Assembly: GCA_017480485.1 (NCBI GenBank)
Contig: JAFVAN010000032.1
Coordinates: forward strand, 56,872 to 120,871
Length of the DNA: 64,000 bases
Reading direction: 5' to 3'
From: Ruminococcus sp.
GTDB lineage: Bacteria > Bacillota_A > Clostridia > Oscillospirales > Ruminococcaceae
Shown here: one piece after another, positions 59,675 to 64,000 of the stretch
Layout of the letters: each line of letters opens with the position of its first letter
Position numbering within the stretch: position 1 is the first letter of the stretch
Program-made: the position numbers and the translations under genes
Notes under the pieces: generated by a model
Seen by the model: only the letters and a program-made list of their open reading frames with translations
Database searches by the model: none
Told to the model about the DNA's origin: nothing

Positions 59675-61510
59675 CCTGTTCTTTCTCCTGTACCAGATGA
59701 TGCCGCCTGTAAGGAGCACCACTGCGGGGATGATGAGCATGAAGGTCCACTGGAGCACAGAGGTCTGCTTCTCAGTGAGAGAGTAGAGCTCGGCCTGAAT
59801 GACAGTGGGCTCGATGGTTATGCCGGTGCTGGTCTTGCCCGTCAGGCCGTTGAGCAGGCTGAGCACATACTCGCGGTTGTTGAATCTGGCGTTTTGCAGG
59901 TAGGAGTCCGAAAGGGTCTCTACGGCGCCGTAGGCAATGATGTTGCTGTAGGTGCCGACGCCATCGGTGTCGAAGACGGCGCGGGAGGCCACGGCGGTAT
60001 AGATCTGCTGGCCGCTGCTCAGCTTTTCTCCGGTATTCATATCGGCGGCATAGGCGCTGGTGTTGGAGGTCACATAGGCCTCGGTGCCGGTGTTGCCGCG
60101 CTCGTCAAACAGCAGCTTGATGGGTCTGGAGCCCAGATTCAGCAGCTTGGGGGAGTCGGTGGAGACGTCCTGTGTGAAATTCTCGGACACGTTTGCGGCG
60201 ATGGAATTGAAGGGCATCTGGTAGTAGAAATTTGTATTCTGCTCGCAGATGACGGCCTCGTCGAACTGAAGGCCCCACTCGGCCAGCAGCTCATCCAGAT
60301 TGGGGGTCTTGCCCTGCTGGATAGAGGCGCAGTAGAGCAGCTGCTTGCCCATCTTTCCGTCGTTTGTCAAAAAGTCCTCGACCTTCTGGACCTCCTCGGG
60401 CAGGTAGTCCTTGGTGGGGGCGGGGATGATGGCCAAGGCGGCCTCCTCGGGTATCTCCTCCTTGGTTATGTCGATGTCCTGCACGAAGTAGCCGTTAGCC
60501 TCCAGCAGGGTGTGGAGGTAGGCAAGGTCCGTGACCTCGGCGCAGCCTGTGAGGAACACGGCTGTTGTGGGATTGGGGTCGGCCACGGCCATAAAGGCCG
60601 AGACAAAGGCTTCGTCTGCGCGGGAGGCCTCGACGGCGCTGCCGTAGGTCCTAAGCACTCTCAGGGCGCCGTAGTCCTTGGCCAGCTGCTCGATGGTCAT
60701 TCCGTAGTAGCTATTCAGGTTCTGCAAAAACTCGCTCTGGAACTCAACGAGGTCGGTAAGGACTATCTTTCTTGTGCGCTTGATGTCGCTGGTTGGGTTG
60801 GTCTCAACGATAATGTCGTAGGTAGTTGTGGTATCAACGCCGTAGTCCGCCACGATATCGGGGTTGGAGTCGATGGGCACGAAGCGGTAGGTTATGCGGC
60901 TGTTGTACTGGGAATATTTTTTCATTACCTCTACTGCCTGATTGGTATAGTCGCTGAGGTAGCAGAAGTCGTCCTCGTCGGCGAAGACGGTAATGAGCAC
61001 ATCGGTATTGATGGTCTTGACGTAGTCAATGGACTCCTCCGAGATGGAGAATTTCTTCTTGCTTGTCAGGTCGAAGGTGAGGGGGTAGCGCTCGAAGAGC
61101 ACAGTGGCGATAACATTCACCAGCACCACCGCCGCGATGAACACGATGGTGAGCACAGTGGCGCTCATGCCGTGCTTTATCTGCCGAAGATTGGCCTTGG
61201 TCTTAGGCTTCTTCTTTTTCTCGGGCTCCTCCTCCTCGTATTCGTCATCCTCTTCATCCTGAGGCTCGGGGTCCTTTTTGGTGCCTGCCTTCTGGGTCTT
61301 CACCACGTCGCCCAGCAGCTCCTCGATGGGGGCGGATATCTTCTCGGCGGGAGGGGTCTGCTCTGCGGGCTCCTCGGTCTCGGGGGCTTCGGCCTCCTTG
61401 ACTTCGGGCTCGGCGGCCTGCTGCTCCTCCTGCTTATCAATAGCCTCGGAGGGCTTAGGCTGCGGGTTCTGGTTTGCGGGCTGCTGCCTGCGGTTTTTCT
61501 TCTTTGCCAA
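59672..61510 (-). CDS. GldG-like ABC-transport accessory protein
   Basis: 612 residues with a TTG start, supported by AAAGGAGGGG. A long Glu/Pro/Lys-rich cytoplasmic tail (1-115) leads to a membrane helix (about 118-138), then an extracytoplasmic IFT-like domain with DLTSKKKFSISEESIDYVK (family motif) and a thioredoxin-like region (VFLTGCAEVTDLAYLHTLLEANGYFV), and a C-terminal helix (about 585-605) ending YRRKNR. GldG works with an ABC ATPase and permease in Bacteroidetes gliding, and related operons occur widely in Firmicutes with unknown cargo. Confidence 0.84.
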   Translation of the reverse strand: MAKKKNRRQQPANQNPQPKPSEAIDKQEEQQAAEPEVKEAEAPETEEPAEQTPPAEKISAPIEELLGDVVKTQKAGTKKDPEPQDEEDDEYEEEEPEKKKKPKTKANLRQIKHGMSATVLTIVFIAAVVLVNVIATVLFERYPLTFDLTSKKKFSISEESIDYVKTINTDVLITVFADEDDFCYLSDYTNQAVEVMKKYSQYNSRITYRFVPIDSNPDIVADYGVDTTTTYDIIVETNPTSDIKRTRKIVLTDLVEFQSEFLQNLNSYYGMTIEQLAKDYGALRVLRTYGSAVEASRADEAFVSAFMAVADPNPTTAVFLTGCAEVTDLAYLHTLLEANGYFVQDIDITKEEIPEEAALAIIPAPTKDYLPEEVQKVEDFLTNDGKMGKQLLYCASIQQGKTPNLDELLAEWGLQFDEAVICEQNTNFYYQMPFNSIAANVSENFTQDVSTDSPKLLNLGSRPIKLLFDERGNTGTEAYVTSNTSAYAADMNTGEKLSSGQQIYTAVASRAVFDTDGVGTYSNIIAYGAVETLSDSYLQNARFNNREYVLSLLNGLTGKTSTGITIEPTVIQAELYSLTEKQTSVLQWTFMLIIPAVVLLTGGIIWYRRKNR

Positions 61511-61525
61511 TTCTATCCCCTCCTT

Positions 61526-62404
61526 TTAAGCCCAGCGGCGTTTCTCGAGCACCCTGACCGTGAGGAACAGGAACACTACGGTAGCGCTGATGAAATATAG
61601 CACGTTTGAAAGGTCGAAGAGGCCGTAGGTAAAGCCCACATATCTCTCCCAGAAGGAGAGCTTTTCAAACACTGCGGGAATGATCTCGCCATTGACGGCG
61701 AAGACGCCAAGAACTATAGCGGCGATAAGGCCGATGATAAGGGCGGCGGTCTTTTTGCCCAGCATGAAGAAGGCAGCGGCGGTGAGGGCGATCACTATCG
61801 CCTCAACGATCACGGCCCTCCACACAGGCGAGAGGTCGGGCATGATATTCTCGATGAAATCGGTAGGCACCACGTCGCCCACGTTGGTCAGCAGGTAGAG
61901 CATTACCATGCCGATGAAGCTGACCACCGCCGAGACCACCTGATTCTCGGTGAGGGACGAGAAGAAGATGCCAACAGAAATGAAGGCAGAGCCCAGCAGC
62001 GCCAGCCCGATGATATTGCCTGTTATGACCATCCAGTCCGGGGTGGCAAAGGCGGCTATGACGATGGCATAGACAAGGGTGATAACGATGCCCAGCACAT
62101 AGATCAGGAAGGCCGCGAGGAACTTGCCCGCGACGATTCCGCCGAGGCTGACGGGTGCCGTAAGCAGGCACTGGTCGGTCTTGTTTTTCTTTTCCTCAGA
62201 GAGGGTGCGCATGGTAAGGATAGGTATGAGCACGATGAGGATTATCATTATCTCCTGAAACATACCGTCCATAGAGGTGGTGCCGTAGATAAGGGACTGG
62301 CGGGAGAAGCTGAAGGCCGAGAAGGCGTAGAAGGCTGCAAGGAAGATATAGCCTATAGGGGATGTGAAATAAGAGAGGGTCTCTCTTCTGAACACTGCAC
62401 CCAT
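61526..62404 (-). CDS. ABC-2 type permease, GldF-like
   Basis: 292 residues with six helices in the ABC-2 pattern, preceded by an amphipathic start (GAVFRRETLSYFTSPIGYIFL). MRTLSEEKKNKTDQCLLTAPVS after helix 2 is the conserved loop of the family (R-x-x-x-E-E-x-x-x-x-T), which contacts the ATPase. It overlaps the ATPase gene by one base (TGATG) and precedes the GldG-like gene by 15 bp. It forms the membrane channel of the exporter; the substrate is not evident. Confidence 0.87.
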   Translation of the reverse strand: MGAVFRRETLSYFTSPIGYIFLAAFYAFSAFSFSRQSLIYGTTSMDGMFQEIMIILIVLIPILTMRTLSEEKKNKTDQCLLTAPVSLGGIVAGKFLAAFLIYVLGIVITLVYAIVIAAFATPDWMVITGNIIGLALLGSAFISVGIFFSSLTENQVVSAVVSFIGMVMLYLLTNVGDVVPTDFIENIMPDLSPVWRAVIVEAIVIALTAAAFFMLGKKTAALIIGLIAAIVLGVFAVNGEIIPAVFEKLSFWERYVGFTYGLFDLSNVLYFISATVVFLFLTVRVLEKRRWA

Positions 62405-63363
62405 CAGTTATCACCTCCGTTTGTTTCAAGGCTCTCGCCCATAGTGAGCTTTAAGAAGATATCCTCCAGCGAGAGCTCGCTGGAGCGCATTTCAAGGATG
62501 GGGAAGCCTCTGTCGGCGCAGCGGTTGAAGATCTCGCGCCTAACGTCGGAGCCCTCCTTAGATTCTATCTTATAATCGAACACAGAGCTATCGTGGCGGG
62601 CGCCGATATTGACGGACTCCACATCTCGGATGCTTTCCAGCATTGCCGTTACCTTTTCCTTGCTGCCCTCGATGCGGACGGAGAGCTTATGGTCGGCGGA
62701 GAGGGTCTTTGAGAGGTTATCCTCGGTATCGTTTGCCACGAGCCTGCCCTCGCTGATGACGACTATCTTATCGCAGACGGCCTGCACCTCAGAGAGGATA
62801 TGGGAGGAGAGGATGACCGTATGGTTCCTTCCCAGCTTTTTGATAAGGGTCCTGATCTCGATTATCTGCTTTGGGTCGAGGCCGACGGTAGGCTCGTCGA
62901 GGATGAGCACATTGGGGTTGCCCACCAGCGCCTGTGCGAGGCCAACTCTCTGCTTATAGCCCTTAGAGAGGTTCTTGATGACACGGTCATAGACGTGCTC
63001 TATTTTGACGAGGCTGCAAATATCCTTCAGGTGGGTATTCCTTGGCAGCTTACATTTTTTGATATCGTAGACAAATCTCAGATACTCCTTGACGGTCATA
63101 TCGAGATACAGGGGTGGCTGCTCCGGCAGGTAGCCTATTTTCTGCTTTGCCTTGATAGGCTCCTCGAGGATATCTATCCCGTCGATGAGGGCGCGGCCGT
63201 CGGTGGCGGAGATATAGCCTGTAAGTATATTCATCGTTGTGGATTTCCCGGCGCCGTTTGGCCCCAGAAAGCCCAATATCTCGCCGTCCTCTGCCCGAAA
63301 CGAGATATTGTCCACGGCGCGCTTATCGCCGTAGTGCTTGGACAGATTCTGTACTTCGATCAT
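62404..63363 (-). CDS. ABC transporter ATP-binding protein, GldA-like
   Basis: 319 residues. Walker A GPNGAGKST (about 34-42), signature LSKGYKQRVGLAQAL, Walker B VLILDEPTVGLD, and the switch His in LSSHIL are present. The N-terminal 220 residues are the ATPase; the last 90, with a sequence of short strands (VRIEGSKEKVTAMLESIRDVESV), form the regulatory extension common in ABC-2 exporters. It is the first gene of the minus-strand operon, downstream of the promoter at 63423. Confidence 0.9.
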   Translation of the reverse strand: MIEVQNLSKHYGDKRAVDNISFRAEDGEILGFLGPNGAGKSTTMNILTGYISATDGRALIDGIDILEEPIKAKQKIGYLPEQPPLYLDMTVKEYLRFVYDIKKCKLPRNTHLKDICSLVKIEHVYDRVIKNLSKGYKQRVGLAQALVGNPNVLILDEPTVGLDPKQIIEIRTLIKKLGRNHTVILSSHILSEVQAVCDKIVVISEGRLVANDTEDNLSKTLSADHKLSVRIEGSKEKVTAMLESIRDVESVNIGARHDSSVFDYKIESKEGSDVRREIFNRCADRGFPILEMRSSELSLEDIFLKLTMGESLETNGGDN

Positions 63364-63422
63364 TTTTTACGATCAGTCCTTCCTTTTTATAGTGAGAGCG
63401 CTCTGCTCTCGCGCTATATGCC

Positions 63423-63452
63423 ATTATATATTGTAGTTGGTTTTTGTGACAG
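63423..63452 (-). promoter_or_regulatory. promoter of the Gld-type operon
   Basis: Minus-strand CTGTCA (63452-63447) and TATAAT (63428-63423), 18 bp apart. The leader contains a GCGAGAGCAGAGCGCTCTC hairpin. Confidence 0.6.
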
Positions 63453-63489
63453 GTATATGATAGTTTGGGCATAATTGGCAGGGGTACCC

Positions 63490-63894
63490 CCTCCACCACC
63501 CCTTTCAGGGGAGGCATATGTGGCCGCTGCCTCTCAGATGACCTTGGGTGAGCATTCTGCCTCCCCTGAAAGGGGAGGTGCCCGATAGGGCGGAGGGGTC
63601 CAGGTAGCCGCCAAGAGGCGGCGGGCTCCCAGCAGAAGCCTTTGCGTTCTTCGGACGGAATGCGCTTCGCTGTTCCTGCTTTATGTAAGAGGCGACATCT
63701 TTGCGGCGCAGCATGACGCTCCCAGCGGGGGTGGAGCGGTGCGCGGATTTTTTTGCTCCCGCTTTCACCGGTGCTGCGCCGGGTGTAAGGCACTAAGTCT
63801 GCGCCTGTTTCGCGGGTCCGCGACAAGCCTCTGACGCGAGGCCCCCGCGCGGGTTTTTTAAGCGCTCCGCGGGTGGTGTTAGGGCTTCTGCTCC
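63490..63894. repeat. family B element (263 bp) with left palindromic module
   Basis: The left module carries CTCCCCTGAAAGGGGAGGTG and CCCGATAGGGCGGAGGGG. The element itself runs from GCAGAAGCC (63632) to GGCTTCTGCTCC (63883-63894). No gene is present from 63364 to the window end. Confidence 0.87.
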
Positions 63895-63931
63895 TAATTA
63901 TCAACTTCTATCGCCCAGCACGACCCTTCTG

Positions 63932-64000
63932 AGTGCCACCGTATCGCGAGGGAGCCCCCTCACACTTCACCGTTGTGAACGAGCTTGCGAGTGCTCTCGC
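63932..64000. repeat. dispersed repeat, family A, cut by the window end
   Basis: GCCACCGTATCGCGAGGGAG, CCCCCTCACACTTCACCGTT and GTGAACGAGCTTGCGAGTGC, nearly the same as the copy at 53035. Confidence 0.82.

Noticed and set aside
1..64000. tRNA, rRNA or phage genes
   Set aside because: No cloverleaf, rRNA block, integrase, capsid or terminase sequence was found on either strand by reading; a tRNA or RNA-family scan would be needed to exclude small ones.

Overview
The window looks like chromosomal DNA of a GC-rich anaerobic Firmicute, most likely a Ruminococcus-type member of the Oscillospiraceae (gut or rumen). The support is family-level: extracellular proteins with NPxTG-type sorting signals, zinc-ribbon plus single-membrane-helix proteins, paired YfhO proteins, an [FeFe]-hydrogenase maturase with its TM1266-type regulator, and strong AGGAGG ribosome sites with TTGACA/TATAAT promoters. 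No rRNA, tRNA, CRISPR array, phage or intact insertion sequence was seen.

Layout. 0.1-12.4 kb: a lipoprotein, a macro-domain protein, a TetR / GPH-symporter / alpha-galactosidase operon, a GT-B-like glycosyltransferase, a membrane protein with a caspase-like His/Cys pair, a large NPATG cell-surface protein and a CarD-type regulator. 12.6-28.9 kb: two YfhO membrane proteins, hisC, a radical SAM protein, an SGNH lipoprotein, queT, class II aldolase, a Nudix hydrolase, a DUF2779 nuclease-like protein and a GT2 transferase. 29.5-33.6 kb: a local family of five proteins sharing a G-x-W module of about 95 residues on different membrane anchors. 33.7-35.1 kb: a PNPOx-like flavoprotein, trmO and a frameshifted DUF4160 gene.

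35.5-49.5 kb is the most unusual part. It runs in one direction: TM1266-type regulator, hydE, a NifH-like ATPase with two nitrogenase-fold subunits, a second NifH-like ATPase with two more nitrogenase-fold subunits, then hypF, hypC, hypD and hypE. All four Hyp proteins keep their signature residues, but hypA, hypB and any [NiFe]-hydrogenase subunit are absent here. A nitrogenase-like enzyme or scaffold therefore sits with machinery that builds Fe-CN/CO groups. My inference is that this is an uncharacterised metallocofactor or reductase system.

50.4-57.4 kb: a beta-lactamase-like serine hydrolase lipoprotein, a six-helix membrane protein, a cyclase-family protein, and a two-gene version of the giant 2-hydroxyacyl-CoA dehydratase activase family, another ATP-driven electron-transfer family. 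57.8-63.4 kb: a Gld-type ABC exporter operon (ATPase, permease, GldG-like, DUF4340, small protein) on the minus strand.

The intergenic DNA is crowded with repeats. One class is a mobile-looking element of about 262 bp with terminal inverted repeats. A second is a family carrying CGAGGGAGCCCCCTCA and GAGCTTGCGAGTG, often just upstream of promoters. A third is a class of tracts with a strict 7-nt period whose sequence differs from locus to locus. Several repeats reach into the 3' ends of genes and separate the genes of the nitrogenase-like cluster.
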